Positions 1 through 8,389 of a DNA stretch of 64,000 bases are shown one piece after another. Each line of letters starts with the position of its first letter. Positions within the stretch are counted from its first letter, which is position 1. Under the pieces are notes generated by a model that was given only the letters and a program-made list of their open reading frames with translations, did no database searches and was not told where the DNA came from. The translations under genes were made by a program, and so were the position numbers. The DNA comes from Streptomyces profundus (GTDB lineage Bacteria > Actinomycetota > Actinomycetes > Streptomycetales > Streptomycetaceae): the NCBI RefSeq assembly GCF_020740535.1, contig NZ_CP082362.1, forward strand, positions 1,798,001-1,862,000, written 5' to 3'.

Positions 1-3000
1 CTCGCGGGCGAAGAGGACGGTGCCGCCGCTGGCGCCCAGCAGATCGCGGTGGGCGATCGGCGAGGAGCCGCGCAACTCCACGTCGGCCGGCACCCTGAGG
101 TGGCCGTCGACGCGGTACCAGCCGGCCGGCAGGTAGACGATGCCGCCGCCGTCGGCCGAGGCCGCGTCCAGCGTCGCTTGGAGGGCGTCGGTCGCGTCCG
201 TCTCGGGCAGCACGCCCACGCCGCGCGGGGCGTCCGTCACCTGGAGCACGCCGCGCTCGGCCCTGGGGGTGGTGGCGGGCTCGTAGGCGGGGGCCTCGCC
301 CGGGAGTTCGTAGACGGTGCCGCTGGTGGGGCCGACCAGTTCGGTGTCGGTGAGCTTCACATACAGCTCGCCCCGGTTCTGGACGGACGCCTCGCTGCCC
401 TCCAACACGCTGTCGACCAGGCCGAAGCCCCAGCGGGAGGTGAAGTCGGCGGTGCGCACGGCGATATCGGTGTCGCGGACCTCCGTCCGCACGAGGGAGC
501 CGGCGAAGTTGATCCGCTGGCCCTCCACCACGTCGATGCCGATCCGGTAGTCGGCGACGCCGATGTCGATGAACTCGTCCCACTCCAGGTCGCCCAGGAC
601 GAGCCCGGTGCCGTTGGCGCGGGTCCAGGCGTCGAGCGCGGCGCGCTCCGGCGGGTCGTAGGCGGTGGGCGCCTCGGCCCAGAAGCGGTTGTTGAGGTGC
701 ACGTTCTGCCAGGTGCCGACGTCGGCGCCGTTGTAGGCGCGGACGCCCTCGAAGAGCGCGGTGCCCTGGATGTCGCGCAGCGTGGTGGACTCGTGGGTCT
801 GGCCGCCGGACGGGGCCTCGCCCTGGTCGCTTGGCATGGTGGAGATCCCGATGCCCCGGTAGGAGTTGAGCAGGGTCACCTCGGCGACGGTGGCCATCAT
901 GTAGTTCTCGTTGCCGATCCAGGCCCGGCCCGGGATCTCGAAGGTGTGGTTGTAGGGGACGGGCTCCGCCGCGCTCTGGTTCGGGTAGTAGGTGCTCACG
1001 CCGATGACGCCGGCGCTGCCGCCGATCCGGAAGAGGCTGGGCCCGTCGTCGCCCGGCGCGAGATCGGCCAGCAGGACGGTGCCCAACTCGGCGTCCGCCT
1101 GGCCCAGGTAGTCGGGGTTGCGGTCGCCGCGCACCGTGCAGAAGGCGTGCACCTCGATGGTGTCGGTGACCAGATAGCTCCCCGACGGCAGCCAGACGGT
1201 GCCGCCGCCGGCGTCCACGCAGGCGTGGACGGCCCGCTGGATGGCGTCCGTCGAGTCCCGTTCACCGGTGGGGTCGGCGCCGAAGTCGGTGGCGTCGAAG
1301 TCGGCCACGATCCAGTCGTCGGTGGGGAACTCCGTCTCCACCAGCCGGGGTTCGGGGGTGACCACGCGCTCCTCGCGGATCTCGAACTCGGTGACGGTCT
1401 GCCGGGTGGCGCCCTCGCCGTAGCCGTGCAGGGCGACCCGGACATGGCGGGCGTCGACGGTGTCGAACCGCACCCGGACGCCCCGGTCGGGCCCGGTGCC
1501 GCCGCCCTCCCTGACGTCGGTGAACTCCTCGCCGTCGAGGGAGGTCTGGACGGTGAACGCGGACGGGTAGCGGTCGGCGAAGGAGAGCCGCACGTCGTTG
1601 ACTGGCGTCGCCTCGCCCAGGTCGACGGTGAGCCACTCGCCCTGCCCGGCCTCGGAGCTGTGCCACGCCGTGTCGAGCGAGCCGTCGACGGCCGCCTCCG
1701 GCGCCGCACCGCTGCTCGCGGTGATCGCGGCGCCACGGGCCAGGTTGGTGCTGTGGGCGGTGGCCTGGGCGGCGGTCAACTCCTGGTGCAGGGTGCGCAG
1801 CGCGTCCTTGGCCCGCTCCTCCGTGGTCGCGGGGTCGTCGGCGACGGCGCGGGCCGTGTCGATGACGGCGCGCAGCGCGTCGCGGGTGCCCGGCGGGTAC
1901 TGGCCGTCCCGGTCGCCCTCGCGGACGGTGCCGAGCACCCGTTCGGCGTGGTCGAGGTGGCGGAGAAGTCCCGCGGTGGGCTCCAGGCCGTCGGCGAGCA
2001 CCGCGATCCGGACGGCGGCCACGGTGAGTTGGACGTCGTCCCCGCCGCCGGGGGCGAGGCGGAAGTCGTTGTTGTTGGCGCGGTTGGTGAGCTGTGCGTC
2101 GTCCAGCGCGAAGGTGTGGGTGAGCCACTCGCCGGTGCCGCCCTGCCGGGCCGGGTCCGCCGCCTTGAACGCGGCCTCGGGGGAGTCGTACTGCAACTCG
2201 ACGCTGCCGGGGCCGTCGTCCAGGTAGTCCACGCTGACCAGCGTCTGCCCGGTCACCGCGTAGGCGTGGGTGTCGGCGACATTGGCGTAGAAGTAGGTGG
2301 TGCCGGCGGCGCGGTCGGTGCGCCAGTAGGTGCGGCCCTCGTGGTCGCCGGTGACCAGGCCCGCCGCGTTGTCGCCGGCGGTGAAGACCACCCGGTCCCC
2401 GCTGGGCGCCGGGCCCAGCGTGGCGTTGGCGCCCGCGATGCCCATCCGGACGGCGGCGACGGTGATATCGGCCGGTTCGCCGCCGTCCTCGCCGGAGAGC
2501 CGGAACGAGCCGTCCGCCTCGGGTGGCAGCTCAAGGGCCGCGGTGCGCCAGCCGTCCTCGCCCGCGACCGGCAGCCGCAGTTCGGCGTCGCCGCTGTTCA
2601 GCAGCAGCTCGTCGGCCCCGGTGTCCCGGTAGGTGACGCTGACCACCCGGGACGCCGCCTGGGGCAGCGCGGCCAGCCACTCGTCGTCGGCGGTCAGCGC
2701 CAGGTGGTCGGTGCCGGCGGCCAGGTCGGTCGCCCAGTAGCCCCGGCCGTCGAACTCGCCGGTGACCAGCCCCTCCTCGTTCTCCCCCGCCGTGGCGGCC
2801 AGGCCCAGGGTGGTGGCCTCGGGGCCGAGGTCGGCGCCGACGCCCTCCGGGTACATCAGCAGGCCGACGGGGTCCGCCTCCGCCGGTGTCGAGCCGGCCG
2901 GCTGGGCGTGGGCGGCCGGCAGCGGGCCGACCAGGGCAAGGCCCAGCAGCGCCACGGGGACGGTGCGGCGGAGCCTGGCCCTCGATCTCCTAGGGAAACT

Positions 3001-3015
3001 CACTGACAGGGGCAC
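1..3015 (-). CDS. Secreted multidomain right-handed beta-helix protein (GH55/pectate-lyase-like), 3' end outside window
   Basis: Partial gene: the 3' end lies beyond position 1, so at least 1004 residues. The first GTG (3015) has GGAGG six bases upstream; a second in-frame GTG lies at 3003. The product opens with a signal peptide (Arg-rich start, hydrophobic VALLGLALVG, cleavage near AHA-Q). Two similar beta-sandwich modules follow (about 35-165 and 165-310), each with a GxYWxTDxAAGT motif. Then come a helical FIVAR-like segment (about 340-420), an F5/8 type C (discoidin) module (about 425-545) and a beta-helix region opening with DFGADPTGERDSTDAIQ. A second such opening (DATDALQATLD...GGGIVYLP) lies near 920. 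Two tandem helix starts recall GH55 beta-1,3-glucanases, but I cannot assign a substrate. The start overlaps the end of the mannosidase gene, implying translational coupling. It probably acts on extracellular polysaccharide. Confidence 0.8.
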   Translation of the reverse strand, partial: MPLSVSFPRRSRARLRRTVPVALLGLALVGPLPAAHAQPAGSTPAEADPVGLLMYPEGVGADLGPEATTLGLAATAGENEEGLVTGEFDGRGYWATDLAAGTDHLALTADDEWLAALPQAASRVVSVTYRDTGADELLLNSGDAELRLPVAGEDGWRTAALELPPEADGSFRLSGEDGGEPADITVAAVRMGIAGANATLGPAPSGDRVVFTAGDNAAGLVTGDHEGRTYWRTDRAAGTTYFYANVADTHAYAVTGQTLVSVDYLDDGPGSVELQYDSPEAAFKAADPARQGGTGEWLTHTFALDDAQLTNRANNNDFRLAPGGGDDVQLTVAAVRIAVLADGLEPTAGLLRHLDHAERVLGTVREGDRDGQYPPGTRDALRAVIDTARAVADDPATTEERAKDALRTLHQELTAAQATAHSTNLARGAAITASSGAAPEAAVDGSLDTAWHSSEAGQGEWLTVDLGEATPVNDVRLSFADRYPSAFTVQTSLDGEEFTDVREGGGTGPDRGVRVRFDTVDARHVRVALHGYGEGATRQTVTEFEIREERVVTPEPRLVETEFPTDDWIVADFDATDFGADPTGERDSTDAIQRAVHACVDAGGGTVWLPSGSYLVTDTIEVHAFCTVRGDRNPDYLGQADAELGTVLLADLAPGDDGPSLFRIGGSAGVIGVSTYYPNQSAAEPVPYNHTFEIPGRAWIGNENYMMATVAEVTLLNSYRGIGISTMPSDQGEAPSGGQTHESTTLRDIQGTALFEGVRAYNGADVGTWQNVHLNNRFWAEAPTAYDPPERAALDAWTRANGTGLVLGDLEWDEFIDIGVADYRIGIDVVEGQRINFAGSLVRTEVRDTDIAVRTADFTSRWGFGLVDSVLEGSEASVQNRGELYVKLTDTELVGPTSGTVYELPGEAPAYEPATTPRAERGVLQVTDAPRGVGVLPETDATDALQATLDAASADGGGIVYLPAGWYRVDGHLRVPADVELRGSSPIAHRDLLGASGGTVLFARE

Positions 3016-6000
3016 GGACTTCCTCCCGGTTCCTGGGGGACGGAGTGAGCCGAACAGTGCGGATCTCGAACGGCCGGAGCCGCAACGGGATCGCGGGGTG
3101 GTGCGGGTGGATCGGGTGGTGACCTTCCGGGTTCTCCAACAGATCGCAGTCGGCGGCCCGGGCGAGGGGGAAGGCGGGGGTGAGGGTGGCGCGGGCGGCG
3201 CCGCCATGGGCCTCGTAGAGGCGCACGACCAGATCGCCCGAGCGGTCGTCGGCGAGCTTGACCGCCTCGATCACCACCTGGTCGTTGTCGACCGCGACCA
3301 GCGGCGCGACGTCCACCGCGCCGGGGCGGGCGCGCGGCGGGAGGTTGAGGTCGTAGCCGCCGGCGAGCGCGGCGGCCAGATCGGCGCCGGGCTCGATGGC
3401 GTAGGCGAAGCTGTGCCGCCCCCGGTCGGCCTGGGGGTCGGGGCTGTGCGGGGCGCGCAGCAGGCTGAGCCGGACGGTGGTCGTGGTGCCGCCGTCCTCG
3501 GGCCTGGTGTCGCGGGCGATGTCATGGCCGTAGGTGGAGTCGTTGAGGACGGCGGCGCCCCAGCCGTGCTCCCCGACATGCAGCCAGCGGTGCTGCCACA
3601 GCTCGTAACGGGCCGCGTCCCAGCTGGTGTTGGTGTGGGTGGGGCGGCGCACATGGCCGAACTGGATCTCGGCGCTCTCGTGCTCGGCGTGGATGTCCAG
3701 CGGCCAGGCGGCCTTGAGCACGGTGTCCCGCTGCTGCCAGTCGATATCGGTGCGCACCGTCAACCTGCGGCTGCCGGCGACCAGTTCGAGGTGCTGCGTC
3801 AGCCGGGAGGCGCCGAAGGCGCGCGCCACCCGGACGACGGCCAGCCGCGGTCCCGCGTCGACGAGGGTGACCGACTCGGCCAGGTCGAGGTCCTCGACGA
3901 CCTCGCGGTAGGAGCGGTCGATGTTCCAGGCGCTCCACCTGGTGGGGTGGTCCGGGTGGATCTGGAGCAGGTTGCCGGCCGCGCCGGGGGCGATGGTCTC
4001 CCGGTCGGCGGCCGGATCGTAGAGCGAGGTGACCAGGCCCCTGGCGTCGATCCGCACCCGCACCAGCCCGTTGTCCAGCAGCACTTCGCCGTCCGCGTCG
4101 GTGACCGTGACCGGCGCGGGTGCCGGGGCGGGCGCCGATGCGCCGGCGCCGAGCGCCGGCGCGCGGGCGGGGAGCGCGATCCGGCCGTCGGCGAGCCGCT
4201 GCGCCCCTGCGGGCGCGGGGGAGCCGGCCGGGAGCACGGCGACGCCGGTGCGGTCGAACGGGCCGGCGTTGAACACGGTGACCGCGTCGCCGGCGTCCTG
4301 GTCGGGGACCAGCGCGGCGAGCGCCTGGCCGATGATCCGCTCCAGCTCGGCGTGGATCTCGCCGTAGAGCTGCTCGGCCTCGCGGTGCACCCAGGCGATG
4401 GAGGTGCCCGGCAGGATGTCGTGGAACTGGTTGAGCAGCACCCGCCGCCACAGCTCGCTGAGCCGCTCGTACGGATAGGCGAAGCCGGCCGTCAACGCGG
4501 CCGTGGCGGACCAGAGTTCGGCCTCGCGCAGCAGCGACTCGGCGCGCCGGTTGCCGCGTTTGGTGCGGGCCTGGCTGGTGTAGGTGCCCCGGTGCGTCTC
4601 CAGATACAGCTCGCCGCGCCAGACGGGGAGCCGTTCGTCCCGCTCCTCGTACTCGGCCCTGGCCTCGGCGAAGAAGGCGCCCGGGTCGGAGAGGCGCACC
4701 CGGGGCGAGCCCTCCAGATCGCGCAGCCTGGCGGCGCGCTCCAGCATCTCCCGGGTCGGGCCGCCGCCGCCGTCGCCGAAGCCGAACGGGGCCAACGAGT
4801 GTCCCGCCGTCGCCTTGTCGGCGAAGTTCCGCTCGGCGTGGGCGAGTTCGGCGCCCGTCAGCTCGGCGTTGTAGCTGTCGATGGGCGGGAAGTGGGTGAA
4901 GATCCGGGTGCCGTCGATGCCCTCCCAGTCGAAGGTGTGGTGCGGCAGCCGGTTGGTCTCGTTCCACGACAGCTTCTGGGTGAGGAACCAGCGGGCGCCC
5001 GCGAGGGTCGCCAGCTGGGGGTAGGCGGCGGTGTAGCCGAAGGAGTCGGGCAGCCAGACGCCGTCCGTCGTGACGCCCAGCTCCTCGGCGAAGAAGCGCC
5101 GCCCGTACACGAGTTGACGGGCCAGCGCCTCACCGCCCGGGAGATTGCCGTCGGCCTCCACCCACATGCCACCGACCGGCACCCAACCGCCGTCGGCCAC
5201 CGCCCGCTTGATCCGTTCGAAGATCTCCGGGTAGCGCTCCTGGATCCACGCGTACTGCTGGGCGGACGAGCAGGCGAAGACCAGCCCCGGGTACTCCTCG
5301 GCCAGCGTGGTCATGTTGGCGAAGGTGCGGGCGCACTTGCGGACGGTCTCGCGGACGGGCCACAGCCAGGCCGAGTCGATGTGCGCGTGCCCGACGGCGT
5401 GCACGGTGTGCGCCGAGGCGTGCGCGGGGCTGGCCAGCGCGGGGGCCAACGCGCGGCGGCCCAGCGCCGCCGTCCCGGCGACATCCGTCGGATCCACGGC
5501 GTCCATGGCGCGTTCCAGGGCGCGCAGGACGCGGTGGCGGCGGGGTGTCTCGGGCGGGAGCTGGCGCATCAGCTGGTCCAACACCTCGATGTCGTGCAGC
5601 AGATGCCAGACGTCGTCCTCGCGGACGGCGATCTCGGCGACTTCGAGGCGGTAGAGCGGCTCGTCCCCCGCGGTGGCCCGGTCGCCGTAGTGGGTGTTCC
5701 GGCCCGCGCTGCCGACGATCGGCGGGTTGGCGGCCAGCTCGACCAGCAGCTCGACGGGCTCGCCGCCGGCGGCGGACCCGGCGAGCAACACGGTGCGGTG
5801 ATAGGGGTGCAGGCCCTGGAGCGGGGTGCCGGACGCGGTGTGCACCAGGCCCTCGGCCTGCCCGCCTGGCCCCTTGGCGTAGTCGAAGCCGAGGTCGAAC
5901 ACGGCCTCGACGCGGCGCCCGGCCCAGTCGGCCGGGACGGTGGCCGCGGCCCGCAGCCAGGTGGTGGCCCAGGGGCCGCCCCAGGACTCGCCGTGCCGGA

Positions 6001-6166
6001 ACGGCTCGTAGGGGGCCGTCAACGCCTCCCGCACCGGCACCGGTTCGCCCGGCGCCCGCCAGACCGTCAGCGCGAACGGCACCCTCGGCCCGTGGAGGGC
6101 CGGGCGCAGCCGCTCGGCGAGGAAGACGGCGACACGTTCCTCGATCAGCCGTCGGTTGTCATGCAC
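2990..6166 (-). CDS. GH38 alpha-mannosidase (copy A)
   Basis: 1058 residues, the normal length for bacterial class II alpha-mannosidases. The zinc-site motif VGHAHIDSAWLWP is near residue 260 and the nucleophile motif LPDSFGY near 370. The block around FLTQKLSWNETN, the DGGGGPTREM motif and the C-terminal beta-sandwich are also typical of GH38. No signal peptide is visible, so it should be cytoplasmic, trimming alpha-mannosides taken up by the cell. It starts 2 bp after the DUF2264 stop and overlaps the beta-helix gene, so the three genes form one tight operon. A paralogue lies at 10727-13795; the two share the whole domain plan but have clearly diverged. The family assignment is secure. The linkage specificity (alpha-1,2, 1,3 or 1,6) cannot be read from sequence. 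Confidence 0.95.
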   Translation of the reverse strand: MHDNRRLIEERVAVFLAERLRPALHGPRVPFALTVWRAPGEPVPVREALTAPYEPFRHGESWGGPWATTWLRAAATVPADWAGRRVEAVFDLGFDYAKGPGGQAEGLVHTASGTPLQGLHPYHRTVLLAGSAAGGEPVELLVELAANPPIVGSAGRNTHYGDRATAGDEPLYRLEVAEIAVREDDVWHLLHDIEVLDQLMRQLPPETPRRHRVLRALERAMDAVDPTDVAGTAALGRRALAPALASPAHASAHTVHAVGHAHIDSAWLWPVRETVRKCARTFANMTTLAEEYPGLVFACSSAQQYAWIQERYPEIFERIKRAVADGGWVPVGGMWVEADGNLPGGEALARQLVYGRRFFAEELGVTTDGVWLPDSFGYTAAYPQLATLAGARWFLTQKLSWNETNRLPHHTFDWEGIDGTRIFTHFPPIDSYNAELTGAELAHAERNFADKATAGHSLAPFGFGDGGGGPTREMLERAARLRDLEGSPRVRLSDPGAFFAEARAEYEERDERLPVWRGELYLETHRGTYTSQARTKRGNRRAESLLREAELWSATAALTAGFAYPYERLSELWRRVLLNQFHDILPGTSIAWVHREAEQLYGEIHAELERIIGQALAALVPDQDAGDAVTVFNAGPFDRTGVAVLPAGSPAPAGAQRLADGRIALPARAPALGAGASAPAPAPAPVTVTDADGEVLLDNGLVRVRIDARGLVTSLYDPAADRETIAPGAAGNLLQIHPDHPTRWSAWNIDRSYREVVEDLDLAESVTLVDAGPRLAVVRVARAFGASRLTQHLELVAGSRRLTVRTDIDWQQRDTVLKAAWPLDIHAEHESAEIQFGHVRRPTHTNTSWDAARYELWQHRWLHVGEHGWGAAVLNDSTYGHDIARDTRPEDGGTTTTVRLSLLRAPHSPDPQADRGRHSFAYAIEPGADLAAALAGGYDLNLPPRARPGAVDVAPLVAVDNDQVVIEAVKLADDRSGDLVVRLYEAHGGAARATLTPAFPLARAADCDLLENPEGHHPIHPHHPAIPLRLRPFEIRTVRLTPSPRNREEVRAPVSEFP

Positions 6167-6168
6167 GA

Positions 6169-8190
6169 TCAGTGGCTCTCCGTTGGATTGACCGACGAAC
6201 TGGCCGTCGGACCGGCCGGCGTCCGCGATACGGATGGCAGCCGGACGACGTCATGGGCGCCGTCCGGCCAGTCGAGGGTGACTATGTCGGTGCCAGGGCC
6301 GGTGGCGATGCCGCCCTCCGAGGCGAGGGACAGCGCCGGCAGGGCGGCGAGGTCGAGCCGCTCGTCGCCCAGGTGTGCCGCCGCCGCGTAGATCTCGCCC
6401 AGGCGCACCGGGCCGCCGCTGGTCAGCACGGGGGTGGCGGAGCGCGGCCCCAGCGGGTTGCTGTCGGCGTGCCGCCGCACCAGCGGGTGGCCGAGGCCGC
6501 GCAGCGCGACCAGGCTGGACACCAGCCCGTTCGACCCGGTCACCCGCGCCCTGGCGCCGACGGTGTCCCGGCGGGTCCAGCCGCTGCCCGCGTCCGTCAC
6601 CGGCAGCGCCCAGCCGCCGAACCGCAGCGTCAACGGGCGGTCCGGGTCGGTGGGTTCGGCCGGGTCGACGCGGGCGATCCGGACCTCGACCGCGCCGCGC
6701 AGCGCGGAGGCCACGGTGATCCAGGGGCCGAGCCGGTACGCCGTCTCGGGCCCGCCGAACGGGTCCCACTCCTCGTCGGCCGGCCAGTGCGCGCGGCTGC
6801 GGGAGACGCCGACGCCGTTTCTGACGCTGATCCGGGTGAGCGGTCTGCGGTGGGCCGCGAACCCCTCCTCGTCCAGCAGCGTGACGGTGGAGTCCAGCGG
6901 GCCGCCGGACGGGTCGGCCGGCATCTCGGGCGCGGTGTGGGTGGAGTACCCGAGCCGGGCGTAGGCCGGGTCGTCGGAGGCGAACCGGGCCGGATCGGCG
7001 TGGTCGCTGCCGTGGTTGACCACCCGCACCACGCCGTCCCGCGCGGTGCCGGACACCAGCCAGCCGGGGGCGGCGAGGGTGCGGGCGAAGTCGCCGCGCT
7101 CCACCGGGAGCGGCTCGTCGGGGGCCGTCCACACCGGGTGGTCGGCGGGCAGCAGCAGCCCGGCGAAGCCCTTGCTCGCCCAGTACGGCGAGGCGGGCCC
7201 CGAGTACACCTGCCGGATGCGGGGGAAGGGGTGGTGCCAGCCCAGGGTGAGCAGGCCCTCGCCGTCGACCGCGCCATGGCCGAGGAAGTGCCGCAGCGCT
7301 CCGCCGGTGAGCCGTCGGGTCAGCCCCGGCGGGTAGGGCGTGGCGTCGAACAACTCCCCGGCCCAGACGGGCGCCAGGGTGGCGAAGCGGTAGGTGAGCG
7401 AGCGCCCCTGGATCAGCGGGGACCCGTTGGCGCCGACCAGACGCGCGTGGTCGTCGAGGAACCGCCGCAGCCGCTCCCGGTAGTGGTCGAGGCGCCCGGG
7501 TGGCGCCGCTTCGCCGAGGATCCGGCAGAACCACAGCGGGTAGAAGTGCATCGCCCAGCCGTTGTAGTGGTCGTAGTTGCGGTGGGCGCCGCCGGTCAGC
7601 CCGTCGCTGTACCAGCCGTCGCCGGTGTACCACTGGTCGGTGAGCGCGATGGTGCGCTCCAGGTCCTCGGCGCGCCAGGGGCCGCCGGCCGCCCGGCTGA
7701 ACGCCTCGGTGACCGCCTGGAACCAGATCCAGTTGTTGCCCGGCATCGGGTCGCCGACCATCTCGCCCAGCCAGGCGAGGAGTCGGGCCCGAGCGGGGTC
7801 GGTCAGCCGGTCCCAGATCCAGGGGCGGGTCTCGTGCAGGGCGATGGCGATGGAGGCGGCCTCCACCTTGGCCTGGTTCCGTTCGGCGAAGGTGGGCCAG
7901 CGCTCGGGGCCTTGTGGATCGACCCCGGCGGTGAGCCCCTCCGCGTACCACTCGGCGAGGCCGAGCGGGTCCGCGCCGCGCGCGCCGGCCAGCCGGAAGG
8001 CGGCGAGCAGGAAGGTGCGGGCGAAGCCTTCGAGCCCGTCGCTCCAGCGGCCGTTGGCGCTGGGCGGCCCCGGCAGGTGGATCTGGGCGCGCCGCTCGGT
8101 GGCGTGGGGCCGAACGGCGAGCAGCAGCCGGTCGGCCGTCTCCTCCCAGACGGCACGGGAGGACGTCTCCCGGTCGTCGAGTGTGCTCAT
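6169..8190 (-). CDS. DUF2264 domain protein, probable glycan-active enzyme
   Basis: 673 residues, matching the usual DUF2264 length. The N-terminal two thirds looks like an (alpha/alpha)6-type fold: SDGLEGFARTFLLAAFR near 50, GNNWIWFQAV near 150, the aromatic run YDHYNGWAMHFYPLW near 210. A beta-rich C-terminal part follows. No signal peptide is visible. From memory, DUF2264 proteins have been placed in a glycoside hydrolase family (GH154, beta-glucuronidase-like); I could not check this, so the substrate is open. It is the first gene of the operon with GH38-A and the beta-helix protein. The ATG at 8190 follows an AAGGGGGA ribosome site, and a good promoter lies about 30-60 bp upstream (8221-8250). 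Confidence 0.85.
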   Translation of the reverse strand: MSTLDDRETSSRAVWEETADRLLLAVRPHATERRAQIHLPGPPSANGRWSDGLEGFARTFLLAAFRLAGARGADPLGLAEWYAEGLTAGVDPQGPERWPTFAERNQAKVEAASIAIALHETRPWIWDRLTDPARARLLAWLGEMVGDPMPGNNWIWFQAVTEAFSRAAGGPWRAEDLERTIALTDQWYTGDGWYSDGLTGGAHRNYDHYNGWAMHFYPLWFCRILGEAAPPGRLDHYRERLRRFLDDHARLVGANGSPLIQGRSLTYRFATLAPVWAGELFDATPYPPGLTRRLTGGALRHFLGHGAVDGEGLLTLGWHHPFPRIRQVYSGPASPYWASKGFAGLLLPADHPVWTAPDEPLPVERGDFARTLAAPGWLVSGTARDGVVRVVNHGSDHADPARFASDDPAYARLGYSTHTAPEMPADPSGGPLDSTVTLLDEEGFAAHRRPLTRISVRNGVGVSRSRAHWPADEEWDPFGGPETAYRLGPWITVASALRGAVEVRIARVDPAEPTDPDRPLTLRFGGWALPVTDAGSGWTRRDTVGARARVTGSNGLVSSLVALRGLGHPLVRRHADSNPLGPRSATPVLTSGGPVRLGEIYAAAAHLGDERLDLAALPALSLASEGGIATGPGTDIVTLDWPDGAHDVVRLPSVSRTPAGPTASSSVNPTESH

Positions 8191-8220
8191 GGGTTCCCCC
8201 TTCGTGTGCCGAGACGGGGC

Positions 8221-8250
8221 TATGTAAATTCAATGGATTGTCTAAGTCAA
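8221..8250 (-). promoter_or_regulatory. Promoter with overlapping operator for the DUF2264-GH38-beta-helix operon
   Basis: On the minus strand TTGACT (8250-8245) and TACATA (8226-8221) are 18 bp apart, giving a leader of roughly 24 nt before the ATG at 8190. The spacer holds a perfect palindrome, CAATCCATTG. The promoter of the second mannosidase (10691-10720) matches at 23 of 30 positions, including all of TTGACTTA and TCCATTG. This is an A/T-rich island in otherwise very GC-rich DNA. I infer a repressor site read by one of the two ROK regulators. Confidence 0.7.
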
Positions 8251-8389
8251 TGCTCCGCGCCCGGAAATCTCGCCGACTCCCCCACGCCTCCGGGGTCGGC
8301 GCCCCCAAGGAGGCGGGCAAAGCGGGCAGTTGTCCCTTCCGCCCCGGCGGGAGGTGGTCAATTAGTACTTTTACAGGGGGTGGTGGAAG

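Noticed and set aside
49..3006. A 985-codon open frame on the plus strand
   Set aside because: It is antisense to the beta-helix gene, rich in Gly/Val/Arg/Ala with no domain pattern. The minus strand shows a signal peptide and recognisable domains.
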